The notes beneath the pieces were generated by a model that was given only the letters and a program-made list of their open reading frames with translations, had not been told where the DNA came from and did not search any database. Positions 57,199 through 64,000 of a stretch of DNA of 64,000 bases are shown one piece after another. Source of the stretch: Dawidia cretensis (lineage in GTDB: Bacteria > Bacteroidota > Bacteroidia > Cytophagales > Cyclobacteriaceae); assembly GCF_018598175.1 (NCBI RefSeq), contig NZ_JAHESE010000018.1, forward strand, positions 62,001-126,000, read 5' to 3'. Made by a program: the position numbers and the translations under genes. How positions within the stretch are numbered: position 1 is the stretch's first letter; every line of letters starts with the position of its first letter.

Positions 57199-59994
57199 TT
57201 AAGGTCTGATGATTCTCATACCACCGCCTGGAGGCGGACGCATGCCCCCCATCGGGTTGAGCTGTTTGTTGAGGGAATAGATGAACGCTAGCATGTAGTA
57301 GCGGCCGAGGGAATTGGTGACCTGTCTTTGGAAGTAGTTCACGTCGGCGGTCTGGGATACGCCGGTACTCTGGTCGAGTACGTTGTTGACGGATAGTTTG
57401 AGCTCGCCGCTTTTGGCTTTCAGGATATAGCGGGATATGGATATGTTGAGGAAGGGTATTGCCTGGTTGTAATCACTGGTTTTATTTTCGTAGGTAAGAT
57501 ACTCCAGGGACGAGCTCAGCAAATACATGTTGCCGAGCAGGTGAAGGTTTCCTTCGGCGGTGTAGGTATTGTTATAATACAGCTGGTTGGATGCGGCATC
57601 GAACTCGTAGGTTGTGGATTGACGGCTGATGTTTGCGCCGAGACTTATATCGAATATTTCCTTGAAGCGATAATCGTAGCGGAAGCGTCCGCCGAGCGTG
57701 TTTTGGGCGATGGTGCTTTGAAGATCGTCGATGATGTTCACGCCCTTCTGCTGCGAAGCCATGGCCGTTATGCCGAAGCGGCTGTTGAGCTTTTGGATGG
57801 GGAAGCCGAAGGTTGCATTTCCGCTCAGGTGCAGTGTGTTGTCTACATTTACAGGTTTTGATATCCGAACGCTCTCTTCCGTGTACGATTGCGAGTTGGT
57901 AATGGCGTTCTTCGTGTACGAAATATCCGCAAAGCCGAAGAAGTTTACGAACGATGCCGGGTTGAACATGATATAGTTGAGGCGCGCGTTGTGCTCATAA
58001 GCCGGTCGCAGACCGGGGTTACCCACGGAAAGGTTCAGCGGATCGCTATTATCCACCACGGGCTGAAGCTGCTGGATGGTCGGCTCCGTAACGGATGTTT
58101 CGTAGTCGAAGCGCAGGTGCCGTGTGGACGTGAAGTCGTAATTAAACCGCGCTACGGGCAACACGTTACGGTACGAGTTGGATATGGTTGCGTCGGACAG
58201 TTTCAGCTCGCCATCGAGAAATGTTTCCTGCACGCTTGCCCCTACCGTTACTGTATAGTTAGACCGGTTGAGACGGAAGTTCAGGCCGCCGCGGTGGTAT
58301 TGGTAGTTACTGTTATACAGGTTACTCAAACTGTCGTTGAATAGGGGCTCGCCGCTGTTTAAGTCGTATACATTTTTCTTTACGTCGTTCAGGTTGGCGC
58401 GGTAGTTGTAGTTCGCTTCCAGGTATTTGCGACCGCCCAACGGTTCCGTATACGACAATGTGCCGCTGTAGGTAAGGGTGTTGATGGTCTGGTCGTTGGT
58501 TTGCAACGTCTCCACACTGCCTTCCGACTGTGTATAATAGTTGGTAAGGGCGTCGATGCTGCCCTTGCGATCCGTCTCCGTTACGTTCAGCTGCGCATTT
58601 ACCGACAAGGTACGTCCTTTCTTTGCAAAACGATGCCGCCATAGCAGTGAGTTGTTTGCCGTAAGCGACGTACCGTTGTCAATGGTTCGTTTTTCGTTGT
58701 CGTTCAAAAGGCTTCCATCCATGGCCAGGTTTTCGCCCGCACTGGTTTCGTCGGCATCGGTCTCATTGTATGTCACGTTCGTTGTGAACTTGAGCGAATT
58801 CAGCGAATCGATTTTACGGTCGATAATGGCGTTCAGACGGTGGTTGGTGTTCGTATTGTTCTGGCGGCTGTTCTGGTTGAAAGTGAGGTCGCCGCTGGGT
58901 GCGAAGTTGATGCGTTCGGTAGTCTGGAGGAGGTTGTGATCCAGGTGATTATAGAAGTAGCTAGTACTTAGCTCGGTATTTTTGGTAAGGTTCTTATTAT
59001 AGTTTATCCCGCCGGCATAGTTCGTCATAATGCCGCTGTTGCGTCTTCCCTGGTTGAGCGATACGCCAGACTGGTTATTGGAGCCGATGGTCATGCGCAC
59101 AACGCCACCACCACCTACTGCCATTTGCTGTGAGCCGCCGGTAAAGCTCATATAGTCGTCTATGCCGAAGCCCTGCTCGTTTATATTGTTGGCCATGCCG
59201 AGAAGCGACAGCTGCTCTTGCTTGCGGAAACGGTTGAGGCTTGCCCGTGCCTGGTAACGGTCGCTTGTTCCGACACCCCCCATAAGGGTACCGAAGGCGC
59301 CATTCCGTTTTTCTTCTTTGAGTTCGAGGTTTATGGTTTTTTCACGCTGGCCGTCGTCCACGCCGGAGAATACAGCCTGGTCGGATTTTTTATCGAACAC
59401 CTGTACTTTGCTGATGGCATCGGCGGGCAGATTTCGTGTGGCGAGCTTGGGGTCCGTGCCGAAGAATTCCTTGCCGTCCACCGTAATGCGTTTTACCTGC
59501 TCGCCCTGTGCGCGTATGGTGCCATCGTTGTCAACTTCCACGCCCGGCAGCTTTTTAAGAAGATCTTCCACAACAGCATTCTCGTTCGTTTTAAAGACTT
59601 TGGCGTTGAATTCAATCGTATCCCGCTTTACACGCACAGGTGCATCGTCTTCCACCGTTACCTCCGCTAGCTGTCGTGCCTGTGGTTGCATACGCAGGTC
59701 GCCGACATCCACCTGGTCGCCGGCGAGGGGCAATATCTTCCGCGTGAGAGGGGCATAGCTCAGGTAGGTGACCTTGAGTATATATTCCTGGCGGGCAAGA
59801 TTCCGTATTTCGAAAGCGCCATCGGCAGCGGTCGTACCGAAGTTTACGAGCGAAGAATCTTTCGCGCTCAGTATCATCACTGTTGCCGATGGCAGCGTAG
59901 TGCCTGTGGTATCTTTCAGGTGCCCTTTTACCGTGATTTTCTGGGCGATGCCGATGTGGCTAACAAAAAAAAGCAGGTATAGAAACCTTTTCAT
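57199..59994 (-). CDS. Outer-membrane beta-barrel protein, TonB-receptor-like (OMP_b-brl_3 type)
   Basis: A 931-residue barrel protein. Signal peptide (LYLLFFVSHIGIAQ), CarboxypepD_reg domain (ITVKGHLKDTTGTTLPSATV, VTYLSYAPLT), a plug-like domain (TIEFNAKVFKTNENAVVEDL, KLPGVEVDNDGTIRAQGE, VKRITVDGKEFFGTDP), then a large barrel with GLY-poor, Asn/Thr-rich strands (YLEANYNYRANLNDVKKN) and a C-terminus GMRPPPGGGMRIIRP. It belongs to the outer-membrane beta-barrel family that is co-encoded with GLPGLI proteins; the GLPGLI gene lies 38 bases upstream on the same strand. The role is unclear; transport of a peptide or metal complex is one proposal. Confidence 0.9.
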   Translation of the reverse strand: MKRFLYLLFFVSHIGIAQKITVKGHLKDTTGTTLPSATVMILSAKDSSLVNFGTTAADGAFEIRNLARQEYILKVTYLSYAPLTRKILPLAGDQVDVGDLRMQPQARQLAEVTVEDDAPVRVKRDTIEFNAKVFKTNENAVVEDLLKKLPGVEVDNDGTIRAQGEQVKRITVDGKEFFGTDPKLATRNLPADAISKVQVFDKKSDQAVFSGVDDGQREKTINLELKEEKRNGAFGTLMGGVGTSDRYQARASLNRFRKQEQLSLLGMANNINEQGFGIDDYMSFTGGSQQMAVGGGGVVRMTIGSNNQSGVSLNQGRRNSGIMTNYAGGINYNKNLTKNTELSTSYFYNHLDHNLLQTTERINFAPSGDLTFNQNSRQNNTNTNHRLNAIIDRKIDSLNSLKFTTNVTYNETDADETSAGENLAMDGSLLNDNEKRTIDNGTSLTANNSLLWRHRFAKKGRTLSVNAQLNVTETDRKGSIDALTNYYTQSEGSVETLQTNDQTINTLTYSGTLSYTEPLGGRKYLEANYNYRANLNDVKKNVYDLNSGEPLFNDSLSNLYNSNYQYHRGGLNFRLNRSNYTVTVGASVQETFLDGELKLSDATISNSYRNVLPVARFNYDFTSTRHLRFDYETSVTEPTIQQLQPVVDNSDPLNLSVGNPGLRPAYEHNARLNYIMFNPASFVNFFGFADISYTKNAITNSQSYTEESVRISKPVNVDNTLHLSGNATFGFPIQKLNSRFGITAMASQQKGVNIIDDLQSTIAQNTLGGRFRYDYRFKEIFDISLGANISRQSTTYEFDAASNQLYYNNTYTAEGNLHLLGNMYLLSSSLEYLTYENKTSDYNQAIPFLNISISRYILKAKSGELKLSVNNVLDQSTGVSQTADVNYFQRQVTNSLGRYYMLAFIYSLNKQLNPMGGMRPPPGGGMRIIRP

Positions 59995-60032
59995 AGTATG
60001 GGGCTTATTGCCGGTCTTTTGTCGTTATACTA

Positions 60033-60755
60033 TCAGGGTCTGGGGCCTCTGCCCATACGCTGCATTTGCTCGCGGGATACTTTCTGGAACTCGGTTTGCG
60101 TAATGCGCTCGCCACCGGTGGGTGCTTTCAACTCATTCTTCTTCAACGGGCGCAGCGTTACCTGTTGCGCGGTGATGACCGTTTCGCCGGCATTCACATC
60201 TACTTGCAACACGCCGCCGGGTAATGAATTGAAACGCTCCGGACCGAGAAACGGCCGCAGCGTGTCTGTATACCAGGCTACGATTTCCTGCTTGCGCTCT
60301 TCGTTATAATAGCTGGCCTGCCGGCATATATAACCGAGGATCGTTTTTGTTTCGGTACCCAATTTCCAGGGCAGCACGGACAATGAATCCTGTATCAGGT
60401 ATTTCTTTCCCATAATGTCCTGCTGAACAATGGAAGCGGCCATTGCCTGGTCGGTATAATATTCACCATGTGGTCTTCTGAAACGCATGCGCATGCCGCC
60501 ACCGTCGGCTTCGAACTCGTCTTCATCCTCTTCCATAGGTTTGTAGAGCGAAGCGGTTTCGTTGAAAAAGAGCTCTTCCTGGTGTACGTTGAATTCGGGA
60601 ATTGCATCTTTCATGGTTTCACGGTCGGGCGGCAGCCGGCGATGCAGGTTTATTTTTACTTCATATAGTATCACACCGCCAGGGGTCTGGCCGAAACCGA
60701 CGTGCGCTACGGCAAGCGATGCCAGGATACTACCGATAATGACTATTTTTTTCAT
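60033..60755 (-). CDS. GLPGLI-family protein
   Basis: A 240-residue exported protein; the ATG at 60755 (MKKIVIIGSILASLAVAHVG) starts the signal peptide, while the frame is open to 60878. It has the family order: GVILYEVKINLHR, LFFNETASLY, KYLIQDSL, LGTETKTILGYICRQASY, IVAWYTDTLRPFLGPERFNSLPGGVLQVD, the last being the variant GLPGLI motif (here SLPGGVL, shown with its surrounding GP and LQVD), and a C-terminal charged tail. An insertion rich in Glu, Asp and Gly (EEDEDEFEADGGG) could bind cations. It forms an operon with the barrel protein downstream and is divergent from the two-component genes. Confidence 0.85.
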   Translation of the reverse strand: MKKIVIIGSILASLAVAHVGFGQTPGGVILYEVKINLHRRLPPDRETMKDAIPEFNVHQEELFFNETASLYKPMEEDEDEFEADGGGMRMRFRRPHGEYYTDQAMAASIVQQDIMGKKYLIQDSLSVLPWKLGTETKTILGYICRQASYYNEERKQEIVAWYTDTLRPFLGPERFNSLPGGVLQVDVNAGETVITAQQVTLRPLKKNELKAPTGGERITQTEFQKVSREQMQRMGRGPRP

Positions 60756-61037
60756 GCGGTCCAATGGGTTTGCGTCGGCTGGTTCGTTAAATAATGGTAA
60801 AACTACCGTGCGGAAGGGCTCTGCACGGTTAATAGATCTGAAAGGATTGTTAATTAAGGTTAAAGCCGTTCGTTGCACCCGCGGATCGCATTACCTTTGT
60901 ATAACCGGTGCGTCGCTGCTTTAAGGTATTATGACGGCACGATGCAACGGTTGGTATCAGATACAAAACAACGTTCACGTGCGGTATGCCGAGGCAGGAA
61001 AAAGACTTTGGTCATGGAACAGGGGGCGCGAAAAAAC
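60756..61037. promoter_or_regulatory. Divergent promoter region of GLPGLI and kinase genes
   Basis: TACCTTTG (60892-60899), a perfect TAnnTTTG on the plus strand, serves the kinase gene and places its start codon downstream of 60905, ruling out the open-frame start at 60873. On the minus strand TAGTTTTA (near 60800) is one change from the element and may serve the GLPGLI operon. A regulator bound between them could control both sides. Confidence 0.5.
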
Positions 61038-62582
61038 ATGAAGCGAAACAAGAACATCGTAACCGTAACGCTGATGATCTGCAGTCTTGCGTTGCTGATC
61101 GTCCTGCAAATTTTCTGGCTGCAGAGCTCGTACGAAAAAGCATTTTATAGCCTGCGGCGCGAAAGCGGTATGATTTTCCGGACAACCGTAATGACACTCC
61201 GGGACACTGCCTTTATGCGCAGCGTTGAAATCTTTCCGACAGATTCGCTGCCACGTTCGGCGGAGGCTGTATTAACGAGCGATTCAGCGCAACGGGCGTT
61301 CACGTTCCGGACGAATCGCATAAAACACCCTCGCGACAATGACGAGCGCGGCACGGTAGATATCTATACGGCCATTTCAGCCAACGATTCTATCAGCCCG
61401 GACATGCTTCGGCCGATTGCCGGGCGCCTCCAGACGATCCGTGGTGAAATGGTGGCCGGCGTGGGCAAGAGCTTCATCATACGCCTCACTACCGACACGC
61501 TGAATATGGACACGCTGCGGTTGCAATATGGCGAAGCGCTTGCCAACGCCAACATACACGTACCTTTCAATATACGTCATGCTGTTGTTCCCCCGGAACA
61601 TGACCGGCATCCGGGCCCTTTCGGATTTGCCAGCGATTTCGAGACAACGCGGGAAGCCGAACAACGGAGCGAAAACACCATGTACGCCAATTCACTCACG
61701 CTCGATGCCGTTCGCATCAACCCGGTAAGCCGTTACACGGCGTCGCTGGCAAATATACGTGGCGTTATCCTGGCGCAGATCACACCACAAATTCTATTCG
61801 CTCTTTTCCTGACGCTGCTCACGGCCACGGCGTTTCTGGTAATGTTCCGGAACCTCCGGGCACAGCAACGCCTCATGGAAGCCAAGAACGACTTTATCAG
61901 CAACGTTACGCACGAACTCAAAACGCCTGTAGCCACAGTAAGTGTGGCGCTGGAGGCTTTACGGGACTTTCATGCGATCGACAACCCCACGCTCACGCAG
62001 GCATACCTGGACATTGCGCAGCATGAACTGAGCCGGCTGGCACAGATGACGGATAAAATCCTGGAGACATCGGTGTTTGAAACCAACGGTGTCGACTACC
62101 GCCCCGAGAGCATAGACCTGGACACTACCACACAACAGATCATTGCCTCGATGAAGATGGTTTTTGAGACACGCGGGGCGACGATACATTATAGTAAAGA
62201 TGGCAACAACTTTGTGCTGCGCGGGGGCACCATCCACATCACGAATGTCATCTACAACCTCATTGACAACGCGTTGAAATACAGCCCTAAATGCCCGGTA
62301 ATTACGGTGTCGTTAAAAAATGCGGTAAATTCTGTGAGCCTGTCTGTAAAGGACGAGGGACTGGGTATCGCGGCGGAATACCAGAAAAAGATCTTCGAGA
62401 AATTTTTCCGTGTACCTACAGGCGATGTTCACAATACAAAGGGCTATGGGCTGGGGCTCAATTATGTGGCGAGCGTAATCCGCAGCCACGGTGGTCGTAT
62501 TGACGTGCAGAGCGAGCCCGGCAAAGGCAGTTGTTTTATCATTACCCTTCCCCGGCAAGGTACGAGGGCTTTGACATCATGA
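61038..62582 (+). CDS. Sensor histidine kinase (two-TM, OmpR partner)
   Basis: A 514-residue kinase: helix 1 (IVTVTLMICSLALLIVLQIFWL), a periplasmic domain of about 240 residues without known fold, helix 2 (QILFALFLTLLTATAFLVMF), HisKA with FISNVTHELKTPVATVSVALEAL broken at the phospho-accepting His292, and HATPase with NLIDNALKYSP, DEGLGIA and GYGLGLNYVASVI. The periplasmic domain has several DTLxMD-like acidic strands. Starts at 61014 or 61038 are both possible; 61038 (MKRNKNI) gives the normal distance to helix 1. It is co-transcribed with the next gene through an ATGA overlap, and divergent from the GLPGLI/barrel operon, its probable target. Confidence 0.92.
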   Translation: MKRNKNIVTVTLMICSLALLIVLQIFWLQSSYEKAFYSLRRESGMIFRTTVMTLRDTAFMRSVEIFPTDSLPRSAEAVLTSDSAQRAFTFRTNRIKHPRDNDERGTVDIYTAISANDSISPDMLRPIAGRLQTIRGEMVAGVGKSFIIRLTTDTLNMDTLRLQYGEALANANIHVPFNIRHAVVPPEHDRHPGPFGFASDFETTREAEQRSENTMYANSLTLDAVRINPVSRYTASLANIRGVILAQITPQILFALFLTLLTATAFLVMFRNLRAQQRLMEAKNDFISNVTHELKTPVATVSVALEALRDFHAIDNPTLTQAYLDIAQHELSRLAQMTDKILETSVFETNGVDYRPESIDLDTTTQQIIASMKMVFETRGATIHYSKDGNNFVLRGGTIHITNVIYNLIDNALKYSPKCPVITVSLKNAVNSVSLSVKDEGLGIAAEYQKKIFEKFFRVPTGDVHNTKGYGLGLNYVASVIRSHGGRIDVQSEPGKGSCFIITLPRQGTRALTS

Positions 62583-63262
62583 GTAAGGTCAAAATATTCT
62601 ACGTGGAAGACGAGCCTTTCCTGGCGCGTATCGTAAAAGAAAGCCTGGAAAGCCGTGATTTTGAAGTAACGATGGTGGACGACGGCAAAGACGCCATAGC
62701 CCGGTTCCAGTCGCTAAAGCCCGACATTTGCGTGCTCGACGTTATGCTGCCCACCAGGGACGGTTATACGCTGGCCAGGGAAATGCGCCGGCTGGCGCCA
62801 TTGCTGCCGATCATTTTCGTTACGGCCAGGATACAAACAGAAGATCTGCTGAAAGGTTTTGAAGCCGGCGGCAATGATTATATACGCAAGCCGTTCAGCA
62901 TGGAGGAGCTTATTGTTCGTGTTACGAACCTGCTGCAACTTACACAATCGCAAAAGGCCACGGCACAGGAGAACATTACCATTGGCCGTTACGAGTTCCT
63001 ACCACTGCGGTATGAGCTACGGTATGAGACGACGGTAAAAAAACTCTCGCATCGCGAATCTACCCTGCTGCAAACCCTGATCGACAACAAGAACGCCACC
63101 GTGCTTCGCAAAGATATTCTCATGAAATTGTGGGGCGACGATTCGTTTTTCAATTCGCGCAACCTGGATGTATACATTACCAAGTTGCGCGATTACCTGA
63201 AGGACGATCCATCGGTCCAGATTATCACGATCAAAGGCATCGGTTATCATTTTGCCGCATAG
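62579..63262 (+). CDS. OmpR/PhoB-family response regulator
   Basis: A 227-residue regulator overlapping the kinase stop codon by four bases (ATGA at 62579-62582). Receiver: VEDEP (9-13), phosphoacceptor D54 in VLDVMLPTRDG, VTARIQTEDLLKGFEAGGNDYIRKPFSMEEL with Thr and Lys at the usual places (broken here at VTARIQ and YIRKPF). Winged helix: KKLSHRESTLLQTLIDNKN, LRKDILMKLWGDDSFFNSRNL and VQIITIKGIGYHF. It probably controls the divergent GLPGLI and barrel genes. Confidence 0.95.
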   Translation: MSKVKIFYVEDEPFLARIVKESLESRDFEVTMVDDGKDAIARFQSLKPDICVLDVMLPTRDGYTLAREMRRLAPLLPIIFVTARIQTEDLLKGFEAGGNDYIRKPFSMEELIVRVTNLLQLTQSQKATAQENITIGRYEFLPLRYELRYETTVKKLSHRESTLLQTLIDNKNATVLRKDILMKLWGDDSFFNSRNLDVYITKLRDYLKDDPSVQIITIKGIGYHFAA

Positions 63263-63317
63263 CGACAACCGCTGCAGACCTCATTTCGGGTTTCACATAT
63301 ATCTATACTGCTGGTAT

Positions 63318-63333
63318 ACGCCATTTCTGGCGT
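63318..63333. terminator. Short hairpin after the two-component operon
   Basis: ACGCCA (63318-63323), loop TTTC, TGGCGT (63328-63333), 55 bases after the regulator stop codon. No T run follows on the plus strand; on the minus strand the sequence after it is also not T-rich. A weak terminator at best. Confidence 0.4.
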
Positions 63334-63382
63334 TCCCAGAAAAATATAATATATGAAAGAGTTGGCATGATCGCGAATGTTT

Positions 63383-63537
63383 TCAGAAATTCTGAAGCTC
63401 CTTTGCTTTTGCAAGGACCTGGTCGGTGAGAACGTAGATGAATTCGGCTTGTGGGTCAACAAAGTTTGGTGAGCCAGGGGCAAGCGATTCTGTCAATCTT
63501 CGGACGGTCGCGGGTGATCCATTTCATGACGCAGGAT
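63383..63537 (-). pseudogene. Decayed fragment of a ChrB-domain (chromate resistance) gene
   Basis: From an ATG at 63535-63537 the minus strand reads MKWITRDRPKIDRIACPWLT, the start of the ChrB C-terminal domain found in chromate-resistance proteins. It then hits TGA, but one frame over the sequence goes on as NFVDPQAEFIYVLTDQVLAK and AKELQNF to a TGA at 63383-63385. The usual continuation (PFDIPGVELGH and about 90 more residues) is absent. So the fragment carries a frameshift near 63463 and has lost its 3' part. No chrA or other chromate gene is nearby. The family assignment is from memory of the motif and is fairly secure. Confidence 0.7.
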
Positions 63538-63546
63538 TTTTGTTGA

Positions 63547-64000
63547 TCAGTTTTCTTTTGGGCGTAAGTCGAGTGAATGGAAGAAGAACAGGCGGATGGC
63601 ATCGGTAGACATGTACTTGTTGCCCGATGCTTCCTGTTGGTAGACGTTCATATAGCCCAGCTGCGCGTTGAGATGGGATGTGAACTGATAGCCGACGCCA
63701 GCGAAGAACCGATTTTGATCGAAGGTGTTATAGACAATTTTACCGCCGAAGTTGAGAAACACTTCGTTCATTACAGCGATGAACGGTGTTTTGGGAGCAA
63801 CCTCTTTTCCGGTAAGGGGAACAAAAAACGACATGTTATAGCGGATCCGGTAGTTAAAGTTGTAGCCGTCGATCAACTCGTCATTGGCGATCTTGCGATT
63901 GAAGCGCTCTTCTAGGCGTAACCATTGCAGTGTGGTGAGTCCGGGATATTTTTGGTTGTACCAGATTTGCTGCCAGGCACGGTGCTCAGGTCTGGATGTG
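63547..64000 (-). CDS. DUF2490-type outer-membrane protein, 5' end outside the window
   Basis: Only the C-terminal 150 residues are visible; the frame is open to the window edge. They read RPEHRAWQQIWYNQKYPGLT, WLRLEERFNRKIANDE, YNFNYRIRYNMSFFVPLTG, FIAVMNEVFLNFGGKIVYNTF, FFAGVGYQFTSHLNAQLGYM and FFFHSLDLRP. The pattern EHR-x-WQQ, LRLEERF, RYRxRY and NEVFLNFG is that of DUF2490 proteins, small outer-membrane barrels of unknown function. It lies next to the ChrB fragment, 9 bases from its start. Confidence 0.85.
   Translation of the reverse strand, partial: TSRPEHRAWQQIWYNQKYPGLTTLQWLRLEERFNRKIANDELIDGYNFNYRIRYNMSFFVPLTGKEVAPKTPFIAVMNEVFLNFGGKIVYNTFDQNRFFAGVGYQFTSHLNAQLGYMNVYQQEASGNKYMSTDAIRLFFFHSLDLRPKEN

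Noticed and set aside
1-64000. tRNA, rRNA, insertion sequences and phage genes
   Set aside because: I looked for tRNA arms, transposase motifs and terminal repeats and found none convincing; this was by eye and a tRNA scan would be decisive.

Overview
The window is chromosomal DNA of a Bacteroidota species, most likely a member of the Cytophagales (inference from gene families; no 16S gene is present). The signs are a SusC/SusD pair, a type IX secretion C-terminal sorting domain, LytTR regulators paired with LytS-type kinases, GLPGLI and TonB-C proteins, large MacB/FtsX-type permeases, and promoters of the Bacteroidota type (TAnnTTTG near -7, sometimes TTG about 20 bases upstream). I saw no tRNA, rRNA, CRISPR array, prophage or intact insertion sequence.

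Layout. 1-2.1 kb: tail of an AraC regulator and a LytS/LytT two-component pair. 2.3-6.7 kb: ohr, then a small envelope redox group (TlpA-like thioredoxin, haem-binding/cytochrome P460 fusion, P460-like lipoprotein) and a small outer-membrane barrel protein. 6.9-13.3 kb: a permease with PadR gene, a collagen-like lipoprotein and a second permease. 13.4-15.7 kb: two AraC-type genes, one membrane-anchored, around a TIGR03067-like protein. 16.7-19.5 kb: an unknown Bacteroidota protein whose reading frame runs into an orphan SdhC gene, then an NmrA-like gene. 19.5-28.2 kb: two more LytS/LytT pairs, a frameshifted VOC gene, two tandem secreted TonB-C proteins and a third permease. 28.2-34.6 kb: an AraC/SDR pair, a PH-like protein, a T9SS subtilase, a HEIGH metalloprotease lipoprotein and a PLDc_N protein. 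34.6-43.5 kb: a complete small pectin utilisation locus on the minus strand (susC, susD, DUF4957/DUF5123-type lipoprotein, PL1 lyase, pectin methylesterase) behind a cluster of LacI-like palindromes. 43.9-47.5 kb: a gene with an apparent nonsense mutation, a zinc-ribbon membrane protein, and an SDR/AraC pair with a 21-bp direct-repeat operator. 47.6-56.9 kb, visibly AT-richer: a Crp/Fnr regulator with a perfect palindrome upstream, a small Ig-like protein, a TPR kinase, a 1392-residue hybrid kinase, an NTF2-like protein and a DHFR-like reductase. 57.2-64 kb: an outer-membrane barrel/GLPGLI pair divergent from an OmpR-type two-component system, a decayed ChrB fragment, and a DUF2490 protein cut by the window edge.

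The clearest working unit is the pectin locus: methylesterase and lyase process pectin, SusD and SusC bind and import the oligomers, and LacI-type sites probably give induction. The least explained items are three permeases without an ATPase, secreted TonB-C proteins, the unknown protein at 16.7 kb, and the small protein/TPR kinase/hybrid kinase group. Several genes look recently damaged: the VOC protein, the interrupted gene at 44.5 kb and the ChrB fragment.
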